Shown here in pieces: positions 15,815-24,552 of a stretch of DNA of 64,000 bases (its first letter is position 1; each line of letters opens with the position of its first letter). This DNA is from CAZTQN01 sp964615765 (GTDB lineage Bacteria; Planctomycetota; Phycisphaerae; Phycisphaerales; UBA1924), in the NCBI GenBank assembly GCA_964615765.1, contig CAZTQN010000018.1:1-64000 (forward strand), given 5' to 3'. The notes beneath the pieces are model-generated. The model searched no databases. It was not told the origin of the DNA and worked only from the letters and a program-made list of their open reading frames with translations. Both the position numbers and the translations under genes were made by a program.

Positions 15815-15830
15815 CAATCACGGAGGATTG
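15815..15830 (+). promoter_or_regulatory. putative CsrA hairpin covering the fliC ribosome site
   Basis: CAATC (15815-15819) pairs with GATTG (15826-15830) with the loop ACGGAG. The Shine-Dalgarno GGAGG lies across the loop and right arm, 7 nt before ATG 15833. CsrA bound here would block the ribosome directly. Confidence 0.7.
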
Positions 15831-15832
15831 CC

Positions 15833-17371
15833 ATGGCTCGGATCAACTCGAATGTTTCCAGCCTGATTGCCCGATCGAATCTGAGTCGCGCCAATGACGA
15901 CCTCCAGCTCCGCCTGCAGCGGCTTAGCACGGGTCTGCGCATCAACCGCGGGGCGGACGACCCGGCGGGGCTGATCATCTCGGAGCGGTTGCGCTCGGAG
16001 ATCAACGGGCTGAACCAGGCCGTGAGCAACTCCAGCCGCGCGTCGTCGGTGATTGCCACGACGGAAGGCTCGCTCTCGGAAGTCAGCGACCTCTTGAGCT
16101 CCATCAAGGGGCTGGTGGTCGAGGCGGCCAACACCGGGGCGCTGTCGGACGAGGAGCGACGGGCGAACCAGCTGCAGATCGACTCGGCGATCGAGACGAT
16201 CACGCGCATCAGCAACGCGTCGAGCTTCGGCGGGCTGAAGCTGCTCAACGGGTCCTTGGACTATGTCCTCTCGGGCGTGAGCAGCACGGCGATCTCCAAG
16301 GCGTCGGTCTTCGGGGCCAACTTCGCCGGGCGGAGCAACATCCAGGTCGGCGTGCAGGTGCTGGCCTCGGCCCAGACGGGGGCGCTGTTCCTCTCGGCGC
16401 CGACGGGCAACCGGTTCCTCTCGACGACGCAGCTGGAAATCCAGGGCCCGACGGGGGTGCAGACGATCACGATCAACTCGGGCCAGGCGCTCGGGGCGGT
16501 GGTGACGGCGATCAACACGTTCACGGAAGTCACGGGGGTGTCGGCGTCGCTGATCAACGGCAACGTCGCCTCGGGCATCCAATTCAACTCCGTCGAGTAC
16601 GGCTCGCGGTCGTTCGTGTCCGTCAAGCGGCTGAATGAGCCGTCGGGCGGCGGGTTCTTCCGCACATACGCCCTGCAGAACAACTTCTCCCTGCCGGCGA
16701 CGTTCAACTGGTCGACTCTGGGCTCGAACCTCACGCAGGCCAACCGCGACACCGGGCGCGACGTCGATGCGATCGTCAACGGGAACCTCGCCACCGGCGA
16801 CGGGCTGCGGGTGAGCCTGCAGAACTCGACGTCGATCGCGCTGGAACTGGAACTGTCGGCGTCGTTCGCGACGCAGCCGATCCCCTCCGGGACGCAGACG
16901 ACGTTCTACATCACCGGCGGGGGCGCGACGTACCAGCTCGGCGGGACGATTAACTCGTCGCAGCAGTCGAACGTCGGGGTGCAGTCGGTCGCGGCCAGCC
17001 GCCTGGGCGGGACGCTGCTGAACGGGCAACTCCAGTTCCTGGAATCGCTGCGCTCGGGCGGCGGGAACGACCTCAGGTCGAACAACTTCCAGGACGCGAG
17101 CAAGATCCTGGACACGGCGATCGACGAGATCGCGACGCTCCGCGGGCGGCTTGGGGCGTTCGAACGCAACACGCTGCAGACGAACATCCGCTCGCTGCAA
17201 GCCGCGGTCGAGAACCTGACGGCCAGCGAGTCGCGTATCCGCGACGCGGACTTTGCCGCGGAGACCTCGGCCCTGACACGGGCCCAGGTGCTCACCAGCG
17301 CGGCGACGAGCGTGCTGCAGCTGGCGAACCAGCAGTCGCAGCAGGTGCTGCAGCTGCTCGGCGGCGGGTAA
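15833..17371 (+). CDS. fliC: flagellin
   Basis: A 512-aa filament subunit. The N-terminal D0/D1 region is classic: NSNVSSLIARSNLSRANDDL, RLSTGLRINRGADDPAGLII, EINGLNQAVSNSSRASSVI. The C-terminal D1/D0 is ESRIRDADFAAETSALTRAQ followed by SAATSVLQLANQQSQQVLQLL. The middle (about residues 145-370) is a variable surface domain. Flagellin is exported unfolded and assembled at the filament tip; its C-terminal D0 helix is also what FliW binds. The leader carries two GGA hairpins, so translation is probably controlled by the CsrA/FliW pair encoded just upstream. Confidence 0.95.
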   Translation: MARINSNVSSLIARSNLSRANDDLQLRLQRLSTGLRINRGADDPAGLIISERLRSEINGLNQAVSNSSRASSVIATTEGSLSEVSDLLSSIKGLVVEAANTGALSDEERRANQLQIDSAIETITRISNASSFGGLKLLNGSLDYVLSGVSSTAISKASVFGANFAGRSNIQVGVQVLASAQTGALFLSAPTGNRFLSTTQLEIQGPTGVQTITINSGQALGAVVTAINTFTEVTGVSASLINGNVASGIQFNSVEYGSRSFVSVKRLNEPSGGGFFRTYALQNNFSLPATFNWSTLGSNLTQANRDTGRDVDAIVNGNLATGDGLRVSLQNSTSIALELELSASFATQPIPSGTQTTFYITGGGATYQLGGTINSSQQSNVGVQSVAASRLGGTLLNGQLQFLESLRSGGGNDLRSNNFQDASKILDTAIDEIATLRGRLGAFERNTLQTNIRSLQAAVENLTASESRIRDADFAAETSALTRAQVLTSAATSVLQLANQQSQQVLQLLGGG

Positions 17372-17403
17372 GCCGGGCGGCGGGTGCGGCCGATTCGTCG
17401 GAT

Positions 17404-17425
17404 GCGGCGTGAGAAGTCACGCCGC
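17404..17425. terminator. hairpin between convergent fliC and hutU
   Basis: GCGGCGTGA (17404-17412), loop GAAG, TCACGCCGC (17417-17425): a perfect 9-bp stem between two convergent genes, so it could serve both strands. There is no T-tract on either side, so termination by this hairpin alone is not certain. Confidence 0.55.
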
Positions 17426-17445
17426 GGCGATCAGGACCGCGACGC

Positions 17446-19326
17446 TCAGGCCATTGGGATGTCGGCCCCGCGTTCGCGGGCGCAGGCGCGGGCGTCGGCG
17501 TATCCGGCGTCGGCGTGGCGGAAAACGCCCATGGCGGGGTCGTTGGTGAGGACGCGTTCGAGGCGGCGGGCCGCGTCGGGCGTGCCGTCGGCGACGATGA
17601 CTTGTCCGCAGTGCTGGCTGTAGCCGATGCCGACGCCCCCGCCGTGGTGCAGGCTGACCCACGAAGCGCCGCTGGCGACGTTGACCATGGCGTTGAGGAG
17701 TGGCCAGTCGCTGACGGCATCGGAGCCGTCGAGCATGGCTTCGGTCTCGCGGTTTGGGGAAGCGACGGAGCCGCAGTCGAGGTGGTCGCGCCCGATGACG
17801 ATAGGGGCGGCGACTTTGCCGGTGCGGACGAGTTCGTTGAACATGAGCCCGGCGCGGTCGCGCTCGCGGTAGCCCAGCCAGCAGATGCGGGCGGGCAGGC
17901 CCTGGAAGCCGAAGCGCGGGGCGCAGCGGTCGAAGTCGCCCTTGAGCAGCGCGTCGGGGTTGGCGTGGCAGCCGAGGATCCAGTCGTGGAGTCGGACGGC
18001 GTAAACGCCGGAGGCACGGGGGAAGAGTTTGAGGATTTCGTGGTCGGTGACGTAGATGTCGCGCGGGTCGCCGCTGAGGGCGACCCAGCGGAACGGGCCG
18101 CGGCCCAGGCAGAACTGCGGGCGGATGTAGGCGGGGACGAAGCCGGGGAAGTCGAAGGCGTCGGGGACGCCGGCGTCGAGGGCGCGCTGGCGGAGGTTGT
18201 TGCCGTAGTCGAAGGTGATGGCGCCGCGGCGGCGGAGTTCGAGCATGGCGCGGACGTGGCGGGCCATGCAGGCGACGCTGAGTTCGCTGTAGCGCTTGGG
18301 CATGGCGACGCGGAGCTGTTCGGCCTCGCTGAGGGTCATCTCGACGGGGACGTAGCCGAGCAGCGGGTCGTGGGCGCTGGTCTGATCGGTGAGGACGTCG
18401 GGGGTGATGCCGCGGGCGAGGAGGTGTTCGAGGAGTTCGACGGCGTTGCAGTGGACGCCGATGGAGCGGGACTCGCCGCGGGCGGCGCAGTCGCGGGCGC
18501 GGTCGATGGCGGCGTCGATCTTGTCGATGGTGGTGCGGGTGCCGTTGAAGACTTCGTCGAGGTAGCGGTCTTTCACGCGGCGATTGAGGCGGGTGAGGTC
18601 GACGTCGGCGACGAGGCAAACGCCGCCGGCCATGGTGACGGCGAGGGGCTGAGCGCCGCCCATGCCGCCGCAGCCGGCGGTGACGCACAGGCGGCCCTTG
18701 AGCGTGCCGCCGAAGTGAACGCGGGCGCATTCGGCGAAGGTTTCGTAGGTGCCTTGCAGGATGCCCTGGGTGCCGATGTAGATCCAGGACCCGGCGGTCA
18801 TCTGGCCGTACATGATGAGCCCGGCGCGGGCGAGGTGGTCGAAGTGTTCCTGGGTGGCCCACTTGGGGACGAGGTTGGAGTTGGCGATGAGGACGCGCGG
18901 GGAGTCGGCGGTGGTGCGGACGACGCCGACGGGCTTGCCGCTTTGGACGAGGAGGGTTTCGTCGGGCTCGAGACGTTCGAGGGCGGCGACGATGGCGTCG
19001 AAGCAGGCCCAGTTGCGGGCGGCCTGCCCGCGCCCGCCGTAGACGACGAGCGCGTCGGGATGCTCGGCGACCTCGGGGTCGAGGTTGTTCATGAGCATGC
19101 GGAGGGCGGCCTCGGCGGTCCAGGTTTTGCAGCGCTTGGTGGTTCCGCGCGGGGCGCGGACGGTGCGGGCGCCGACGGTGGAGAGCCCGGGGACGCCGGC
19201 GTGGGTGTGCGCGGTGGAGCGGGCGGGGTGAGGATCGGCGTGCGCGGGCGCGTGGGCGTGCGCGGTGGCGGGCGTGGTGGTCGAGGTCGTGGTCGTCGTC
19301 GTCGTCGTCGTCATGGGGCGATGCAT
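17446..19326 (-). CDS. hutU: urocanate hydratase
   Basis: A 626-aa cytoplasmic enzyme of histidine catabolism converting urocanate to imidazolone propionate with tightly bound NAD+. Clear urocanase signatures: ALVVYGGRGQAARNW, MYGQMTAGSWIYIGTQGILQ, the GLCVTAGCGGMGGAQP-like stretch, DWILGCHANPDALLKG, and DHLDCGSVASPNRETEAM with SLHHGGGVGIGYSQH. The enzyme core (about 550 aa) begins near residue 65. Before it lies a low-complexity tail with a 9-10 Thr run encoded by an ACG microsatellite and a His/Ala/Pro stretch. An alternative ATG at 19314 lies just before the Thr run. No other hut gene is visible here. Confidence 0.95.
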   Translation of the reverse strand: MHRPMTTTTTTTTTSTTTPATAHAHAPAHADPHPARSTAHTHAGVPGLSTVGARTVRAPRGTTKRCKTWTAEAALRMLMNNLDPEVAEHPDALVVYGGRGQAARNWACFDAIVAALERLEPDETLLVQSGKPVGVVRTTADSPRVLIANSNLVPKWATQEHFDHLARAGLIMYGQMTAGSWIYIGTQGILQGTYETFAECARVHFGGTLKGRLCVTAGCGGMGGAQPLAVTMAGGVCLVADVDLTRLNRRVKDRYLDEVFNGTRTTIDKIDAAIDRARDCAARGESRSIGVHCNAVELLEHLLARGITPDVLTDQTSAHDPLLGYVPVEMTLSEAEQLRVAMPKRYSELSVACMARHVRAMLELRRRGAITFDYGNNLRQRALDAGVPDAFDFPGFVPAYIRPQFCLGRGPFRWVALSGDPRDIYVTDHEILKLFPRASGVYAVRLHDWILGCHANPDALLKGDFDRCAPRFGFQGLPARICWLGYRERDRAGLMFNELVRTGKVAAPIVIGRDHLDCGSVASPNRETEAMLDGSDAVSDWPLLNAMVNVASGASWVSLHHGGGVGIGYSQHCGQVIVADGTPDAARRLERVLTNDPAMGVFRHADAGYADARACARERGADIPMA

Positions 19327-19616
19327 CCCGCGGTCCCCGCCGCCCGGGTCGACTGATCAGCTATAGCCGAATGATCGACTTCGTACAAGAGCGGGTTGAC
19401 GATTCTCGGCATGAAGCGTGCGTGGCGGGCGGAAACCACGGGCGGGGGTACGAACAGCGTGCGAAATGGGGGAAACTCGGGTGGAGGTTGCGGTGGGCGG
19501 GCGTGCGCGACGCGTGCTGCGGGCTGGGCCGCGGGGCCCGGGCTTGGAATGCGGGCTGTGGGGATGCGGGCGGTGGGGCGGCGGGGGAGTGACCGCTACG
19601 CTCCGGGTCTTCGAAT
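19327..19616. other. hutU-map divergent intergenic region
   Basis: 290 bp without a supported gene. It holds the hutU promoter described separately. No clear plus-strand promoter for map was found; TTGACG at 19397-19402 has no convincing -10 partner. Confidence 0.55.
19360..19388 (-). promoter_or_regulatory. sigma-70-like promoter of hutU
   Basis: Minus-strand TTGTAC (19388-19383) and TATAGC (19365-19360) with a 17-bp spacer, about 34 bp upstream of the hutU ATG at 19326. The surrounding AT content is higher than average for the window. Confidence 0.55.
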
Positions 19617-20438
19617 ATGGTCAAGATCCCGCTCATTACCTCCGCCGAAGCCGATCTCGCGCACGCTGCGGCCCAGTGTGTTGTGCAGGTGCACCAGCGG
19701 CTGGTGAACTTCGTAAAGGCGGGGCAGACGCTGGGGCAGATCGACACGTATGTCGGCACGCAGTTGGATGATCTGCGGTGCAAGTCGTGCTTTCGCGGGT
19801 ATCGCGTGAAGGGCAAGCCGCCGTTCCCCTCGTTCGCGTGCCTGAGCGTCAACGAGTGCGTGGTGCACGGGACGGCGGGGTATTACACCAAGCCGCTGGT
19901 CGAGGGGGACGTGCTGAAGATCGATATCGGCGTGTGGCACCGCGGGTGGATCGGCGACGCGGCGTGGACGTACGCGATCAAGCGGCAATCGCCGGAAGCG
20001 AAGCGGCTGATGGACGTGGGGAAAGAGTCGCTGCGGCTGGGCGTCGCGGCGATGCAGCCGGGCGTGCCGCTGGTCGGGTTTGCGCACGCGGTGCAGGGGT
20101 ATGTCGAGGGCAAGCACGGGCTGCATTTGGTCCGCGGGCTGGGCGGGCACGGGATCGGGAAGGCGCTGCACGGAGCGCCGTTTGTGAGCAATGTCGCGCC
20201 GACGGGCGACATGCCGTGGCCCGAGGCGCTGCAGTTGTGGCAGCCGGGGACGCTGGTGGCGGTCGAGCCGATGCTGGCGATCGGGACGGGGCGTGTGAAG
20301 GAAGTCTCGGCGGCGTGGCCGGTGTTCACGGCGGACGGCTCGCTGAGCGCGCACTACGAGCACGATGTGCTGGTGACGGAAAAGGGCCCGCGCGTGCTGA
20401 GCCACGGGCTGGACGATTTGCCGGACGTGATCGGCTGA
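19617..20438 (+). CDS. map: type I methionine aminopeptidase
   Basis: A 273-aa cytosolic metalloprotease removing the initiator Met from nascent proteins. The two-metal site is visible: D in GDVLKIDIGVW, D in HRGWIGDAAWTYA, H in GGHGIGKALHG, E in TLVAVEPML, and E in SAHYEHDVLVT. SVNECVVHG is the usual substrate-His motif. Length fits the type I family (about 250-290). Cys residues CKSCFRGY near residue 58 may be a small variant of an N-terminal region. ATG 19617 starts MVKIPLITSAE, a typical beginning (I-K-s-x-x-E). Confidence 0.95.
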   Translation: MVKIPLITSAEADLAHAAAQCVVQVHQRLVNFVKAGQTLGQIDTYVGTQLDDLRCKSCFRGYRVKGKPPFPSFACLSVNECVVHGTAGYYTKPLVEGDVLKIDIGVWHRGWIGDAAWTYAIKRQSPEAKRLMDVGKESLRLGVAAMQPGVPLVGFAHAVQGYVEGKHGLHLVRGLGGHGIGKALHGAPFVSNVAPTGDMPWPEALQLWQPGTLVAVEPMLAIGTGRVKEVSAAWPVFTADGSLSAHYEHDVLVTEKGPRVLSHGLDDLPDVIG

Positions 20439-20583
20439 GCGGTTGTCGGGTCTCGGCGGGCGTGCTCGCTCGCGGGCGGTGCGGCGTTCACATTCAAAAC
20501 GCAAGCGGCGGACCCGTTAAGGCCCGCCGCCGCATGCAAGAGATGAAGGAGTGGGTCACACTCACAGAGGACTGAAGCGGCCG

Positions 20584-20619
20584 GGTCGTGTTCGAGGAGG
20601 GAGAGCCTCGAACACGACC
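20584..20619. terminator. 14-bp stem hairpin between convergent map and secreted-protein gene
   Basis: GGTCGTGTTCGAGG (20584-20597) pairs perfectly with CCTCGAACACGACC (20606-20619), loop AGGGAGAG. It sits between two convergent genes. No poly-T follows, so it may work as a barrier to 3' decay or as a factor-assisted terminator. Confidence 0.6.
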
Positions 20620-20650
20620 GGCGTTGGGCTGTGCTCAGCAGCCCTGAGAT

Positions 20651-23600
20651 TCAGCAGCCCTGGAACCAGACGGCCAGGAAGGTGAACAGGTCGTTCACGG
20701 TGGTGGCCTGGTCGCGGTTGAGGTCGCTGGCGGGGTGCTGGCTGAACCAGGCGTTCAGGAAGGTGTAGATGTCCTGGACGGTGGCGACGCCGTCGGAGTT
20801 GAAGTCGGCGGCGCAGGCGGAGGGAGCGCGGAGGGCGAAGAGGTTGACGTCCTCGACATTGAGCACGCCGTCACGGTTGAGGTCGGCCCGGGCCGTGTCC
20901 CAGAGGTCCTGGGCGACGAGGGTGGCGACGGAGACGGAGTAGACGGGCGCGCCGGGGTCGTTGCCGGCGATCAGCAGGTTGTTGCAGCAGTTGACTTCGC
21001 TGAAGACGAGGAAGTTGGAGGCGATGAAGGTGTAGTCCTCGATGCCGACGGTGCCGTTCCCGGAGATGTCGGCGTGGGGGAAGGGCGTGGCGCAGGTGGT
21101 GTTGGCGGAGCCGTAGTTGGTGCCGAACTGACCTGCGAAGGCGCCGAAGTCGAGGATGTCGACGTAGGTGTCGTCGTTGAGGTTGCCGCCGCGGAGGGCG
21201 TCGGCGCCGGTGAAGGCGGCGGCGTAGTTGTCGCCGACGGGGGTGAGGGCGGCGGTCTGGCGGAGGGTGTGGCGGCGGTCGCGGGCCGTCACGCAGGTGT
21301 AGTTGCCGCAGGGGATCTGGATGCTGGCGGTGCCGACGCCGCTGGTGAAGGTGACGACCGCGTCAACAGTGGCGGCCGGGGCGGGGCAGGTGGCGCCGAA
21401 GAACTCGAAGGAGATGCAGCGGGTGAAGGTGCCGGAAGAGACGCCGGCGAGTTCAACGCTGACGTCGAGGGTCGTCGTCGGGTTGACGGTGACGGTCTGG
21501 TTGCAGGAGGCGGCGTTGCCGGCGCAGTCGGTCGCGGTCCAGGTGATGGTGGTGGTGCCGGTGGGGAAGGGGTCGTTGAGCGTCAGGGAAGGGTTGTCGG
21601 AGCGGACGTAGGACGTGGTGAGGTCGCAGTTGTCGGTCGCGACCGGGCCCTGCGGGCCGAAGGTGAGGTTGTCCCAGAAGACGTTGTACGACTGCCCGAA
21701 GTTGTACGACTGGACGATGGTGCTCGCGAGGCGGACGCTGCCCGGGTTGGGGATGGAGGAGACGAGCGTGTTGTTGAGGTAGTAGTTGATCGTGGTGGGC
21801 GTCACGCCGATCTCGAGGCGGTTCCACGCGTTGTAGTTGACGGGATTGGCGAGGTCGATCCAGGCGTTGTTGTTGACGTCCCACACGCGCCAGCGCGGCT
21901 GGGCGGGCAGGGCGGGGGCGTTGACGTTGTCGGTCGGGTTGATGGAGGCGAAGCCGATGATCGGATAGGCGCTGATCGCGTCCTGCGCGTCGTGGGCGAC
22001 GCCCCAAATGTCGGCGCGGCGGATGTCGGTAGCCCAGGAGGCGGGGACGTAGAGGTCGATGCCCAGGCGGAAGCCGGTGGGCAGGTCGATGTTGAAGGCG
22101 CGGCCCTGGGTGTTGTAGAAGGTGCCGCTGAACGAGGGCGGGCGATTGGCCGCCGAGTCGGCGGAGGAGATGCTGTGCACCAGGCCGGTGCCGCCGGGCA
22201 CGGGCCCGGAGGCGAAGCCGGCGGGGGCGTAGCGGTCGGTGTACCACAAGCCGATGCCGGGGGTAGCGCTGAGGGGGACGGGGGCGGAGAAGTCGTTGGT
22301 GTAGTTGAGCGTGGCGCCGCAGAAGCCGGCGTCGGCGTTGACGGTGATGTTGGGGGGGCAGGTGATGACGGGGGCCTCGCCGTCCATCGTGAAGGGGGCG
22401 AGGTCGGTGGTGGTGGTGGGGATGGGCCCGCCGAAGGTGTCGGTGAGGCGCGTGGGCGGGGTGTTGGGGCGGAAGCTGACGAGGGTGAGCGCGTCGGCGG
22501 CGCAGACGTCGTCGAGCTTGGTGAAGGTCAGCGTGGCGAAGGAGGCCGGCGCGGAGACGGGCGTGCCGCCGAAGCCGATGCCGGTGGCGTAGCTGAGCGT
22601 GCCGGGCCCGGCGAGCTCGAGGATTTCCAGCGGGAACGCGGCGCTGGGCGTCGCGGAGACGAAGGCGAGCTTGGTGGCGTCGAAGTTCAGGAAGAACTGG
22701 CCGCCGGCGACGGGCTGGTTGGTGCCGGCGAGGTCGATGGTGACTTCGATGGTCGAGTCGTTGTCGCAGGCGTCGACGATGTTGAGTTCGGTGTCGACGG
22801 GGCCGAGGCTTTCGACGGTGATGTCGTCGATGTAGGCGACGTCGCCGGTGAAGACGGCGAAGGCGTCGTCGGCGGCGCGGGCCTGGAAGGCGACGCTGTC
22901 GATGCCGAAGACGCTGGTCGGGTAGAAGGCGCTGTAGCGGAAGCCGGACTCCCAGGTGGTGTCGACGCCGGTGCCGACGAGGGTGTTGGCGGAGTCGTAG
23001 AGGCGGGTGACGACGATGTCGTTGTCATCGCCGCCGTCGACGAAGGAGACGGTGACTTCGACGCGGTACCACGCGCCCCAGGTGAGGTTGGTGGCGACGA
23101 CGGTGTCGTTGTCGGGGAAGAAGGCGGGGGTGTTGACGGTGCCGACGGAGAAGAGGCTGAGGGTGCCGGAGGCGTCGGCGTAGAAGCGGTGCCAGGTGTA
23201 GCGGTCGCTGCCGATCAGCGGCGAGGAGAGGGGACCCCAGGATTCGGCCCCGAAGCGGAGGAAGGGCGTGGGCGTGGTGGGGCCGGTGCGGAACCAGTAG
23301 GAGAAGCGGAAGCGGGTGTTGGCGGCGTTGACGGGGGCGGCGGACTCGCCGCCGATCTGCAGGAGGCGCGGTGTGGTGACGCCGGCGATGACGCCGTCGA
23401 GGTTCTGCGGGTCGCCGAAGGGAACGGGGTTGGTGCGGAGGATGGCCAGGCCTTGCGAGCCGGTGCGGGCGGCGCGGGGCGCGACTTCGCCGAAGGACGC
23501 GGCGTTGCCGGGGCTCCACCATCGGCGGGCGCCATCGGCGGCGCCGGGTAGGCGGCCGTCGGCGGCGTTATAGCCGGGGTTGGCGCCGGTGAGGGTGCCG

Positions 23601-23704
23601 GGCGTGTAGTCCTCGAACCCGATGGGGAGGACGTCCGCGGCGGCCGAGCCCGCGGACAGCGCGAGCCCCGAGATGACCAGGATGGCGGTGGGCAACACTC
23701 TCAC
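20651..23704 (-). CDS. large secreted protein with HYR domain and dockerin-like repeats
   Basis: A 1017-aa secreted protein; function unknown. GTG 23704 follows AAGGAGA by 7 nt. Residues 1-23 are a signal peptide (AILVISGLALSAGSAAA). Residues about 25-300 look like a concanavalin/LamG-type beta-sandwich ending YIDDITVESLG. Residues about 305-440 resemble a cohesin-type domain (VAGGQFFLNFDATKLAFVSA). An HYR domain follows (ITCPPNITVNADAGFCGATL ... TDCAGNAASCNQTVTV), split by a roughly 210-aa insert that is itself beta-sandwich-like (YNAWNRLEIGVTPTTINYYLN). The C-terminal 150 residues hold four calcium-loop, dockerin-like repeats (ADISGNGTVGIEDY, ADLNRDGVLNVEDV, ADFNSDGVATVQDI, SDLNRDQATTVNDL), ending AVWFQGC. 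Confidence 0.85.
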   Translation of the reverse strand: MRVLPTAILVISGLALSAGSAAADVLPIGFEDYTPGTLTGANPGYNAADGRLPGAADGARRWWSPGNAASFGEVAPRAARTGSQGLAILRTNPVPFGDPQNLDGVIAGVTTPRLLQIGGESAAPVNAANTRFRFSYWFRTGPTTPTPFLRFGAESWGPLSSPLIGSDRYTWHRFYADASGTLSLFSVGTVNTPAFFPDNDTVVATNLTWGAWYRVEVTVSFVDGGDDNDIVVTRLYDSANTLVGTGVDTTWESGFRYSAFYPTSVFGIDSVAFQARAADDAFAVFTGDVAYIDDITVESLGPVDTELNIVDACDNDSTIEVTIDLAGTNQPVAGGQFFLNFDATKLAFVSATPSAAFPLEILELAGPGTLSYATGIGFGGTPVSAPASFATLTFTKLDDVCAADALTLVSFRPNTPPTRLTDTFGGPIPTTTTDLAPFTMDGEAPVITCPPNITVNADAGFCGATLNYTNDFSAPVPLSATPGIGLWYTDRYAPAGFASGPVPGGTGLVHSISSADSAANRPPSFSGTFYNTQGRAFNIDLPTGFRLGIDLYVPASWATDIRRADIWGVAHDAQDAISAYPIIGFASINPTDNVNAPALPAQPRWRVWDVNNNAWIDLANPVNYNAWNRLEIGVTPTTINYYLNNTLVSSIPNPGSVRLASTIVQSYNFGQSYNVFWDNLTFGPQGPVATDNCDLTTSYVRSDNPSLTLNDPFPTGTTTITWTATDCAGNAASCNQTVTVNPTTTLDVSVELAGVSSGTFTRCISFEFFGATCPAPAATVDAVVTFTSGVGTASIQIPCGNYTCVTARDRRHTLRQTAALTPVGDNYAAAFTGADALRGGNLNDDTYVDILDFGAFAGQFGTNYGSANTTCATPFPHADISGNGTVGIEDYTFIASNFLVFSEVNCCNNLLIAGNDPGAPVYSVSVATLVAQDLWDTARADLNRDGVLNVEDVNLFALRAPSACAADFNSDGVATVQDIYTFLNAWFSQHPASDLNRDQATTVNDLFTFLAVWFQGC

Positions 23705-23826
23705 GAGAAAGTCTCCTTACGGGGTGCAGGTGGACCGTGCGGTCCGAGGGGCGAGGGGTGAACACATGTGTTCGTGGGTCCGCCGCACGAGCGGCGGAGC
23801 GGGTGGCGGGCGGGGGGGCGGGCGGC

Positions 23827-24552
23827 TTATGGGCAGCCGGCGAAGTACGCCGCGAGAAAGTCGAAGATGTCCTGGACGGAGACCCCGGAGACGTTGTTGA
23901 AGTCCGCGCGACAGTCGCCGGCGAAGTAGAAGGCCAGGAAGTCGAAGATGTCCTGAACGCTGATGATGCCGTTGCCGCTGATGTCGGCGGGGCAAGGGTT
24001 CCACGGGTCGTCGGAGGTGAGCGGGAGGATGGAAAGGCCGGCGGCGTCTGAGAGGCGCGTGGGCGGGAACGCGGCGGCGCGGAAGCGGACGCGCGGCTCG
24101 CACCCGGTGCCCACGAAGTTGAACAGCAGGTACGCGACGTCCTGGTCGAAGTTGGTGGGTGGCTGGAAGATCGTCGGGTTGATGCCGGCGGCGAGGTTGA
24201 GCACGCCGGGCGCGACGGGCGTGATCGGGTTGATGACCGGCAGCCCGAACTGCGTGGTGACGTACGCGCCGGCGACGAAGGTCACGCGGGTGGTGTCATA
24301 CTCGAGGAACGCCTGCCAGCCGGCGGCAGGGATGGGGCCGATGTCCGTCACGCGGAGCGCAAGCGAGAGGCTCGGCCCCGGCAGGCGCACGAGGGAGATG
24401 TCCGCGGCGTGGGCGGTACGCGAGAAGGGCGTCAGCGGGCCGAGGGGCAGGAGCGCGAGGCCTGCGAGCGCGGCGAGGCCGACGCGCGAGCGGCGGTCGG
24501 GAGCCGCATGGGCGGGCGGGATGGGTTGGTGATCAGGATCGTGAGTACACAC
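23827..24552 (-). CDS. secreted cohesin-like protein with dockerin-like repeats
   Basis: A 241-aa secreted protein of unknown role. GTG 24552 is chosen because GGAGGAG precedes it by 7 nt; the signal peptide is VGLAALAGLALLPLGP...AHA near residues 17-43. A cohesin-like beta domain follows (LSLALRVTDIGPIPAAGWQAFLEYDTTRVTFVAG in pieces), then two dockerin-like loops: CPADISGNGIISVQDIFDFL and CRADFNNVSGVSVQDIFDFL. It ends AAYFAGCP, like two other secreted proteins here. It lies upstream of the large HYR protein on the same strand, 122 bp away, and may be co-expressed. Confidence 0.75.
   Translation of the reverse strand: MCTHDPDHQPIPPAHAAPDRRSRVGLAALAGLALLPLGPLTPFSRTAHAADISLVRLPGPSLSLALRVTDIGPIPAAGWQAFLEYDTTRVTFVAGAYVTTQFGLPVINPITPVAPGVLNLAAGINPTIFQPPTNFDQDVAYLLFNFVGTGCEPRVRFRAAAFPPTRLSDAAGLSILPLTSDDPWNPCPADISGNGIISVQDIFDFLAFYFAGDCRADFNNVSGVSVQDIFDFLAAYFAGCP

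Noticed and set aside
17515..19356. Long plus-strand frame opposite hutU
   Set aside because: Shadow of the urocanase gene, low-complexity composition.
20735..23551. Open frame of 938 codons on the plus strand, almost only Gly, Val, Glu, Ala and Asp
   Set aside because: Antisense shadow of the HYR/dockerin-like gene; no family pattern and biased composition.
23760..23826. Short G/C-rich gap before the cohesin-like gene as a possible terminator
   Set aside because: I could not fold a stem longer than a few pairs with a T run.
24345..24360. GTCACGCGGAGCG word in the cohesin-like gene
   Set aside because: It is inside a coding region and lacks the second arm, so it is not counted with the palindromes.
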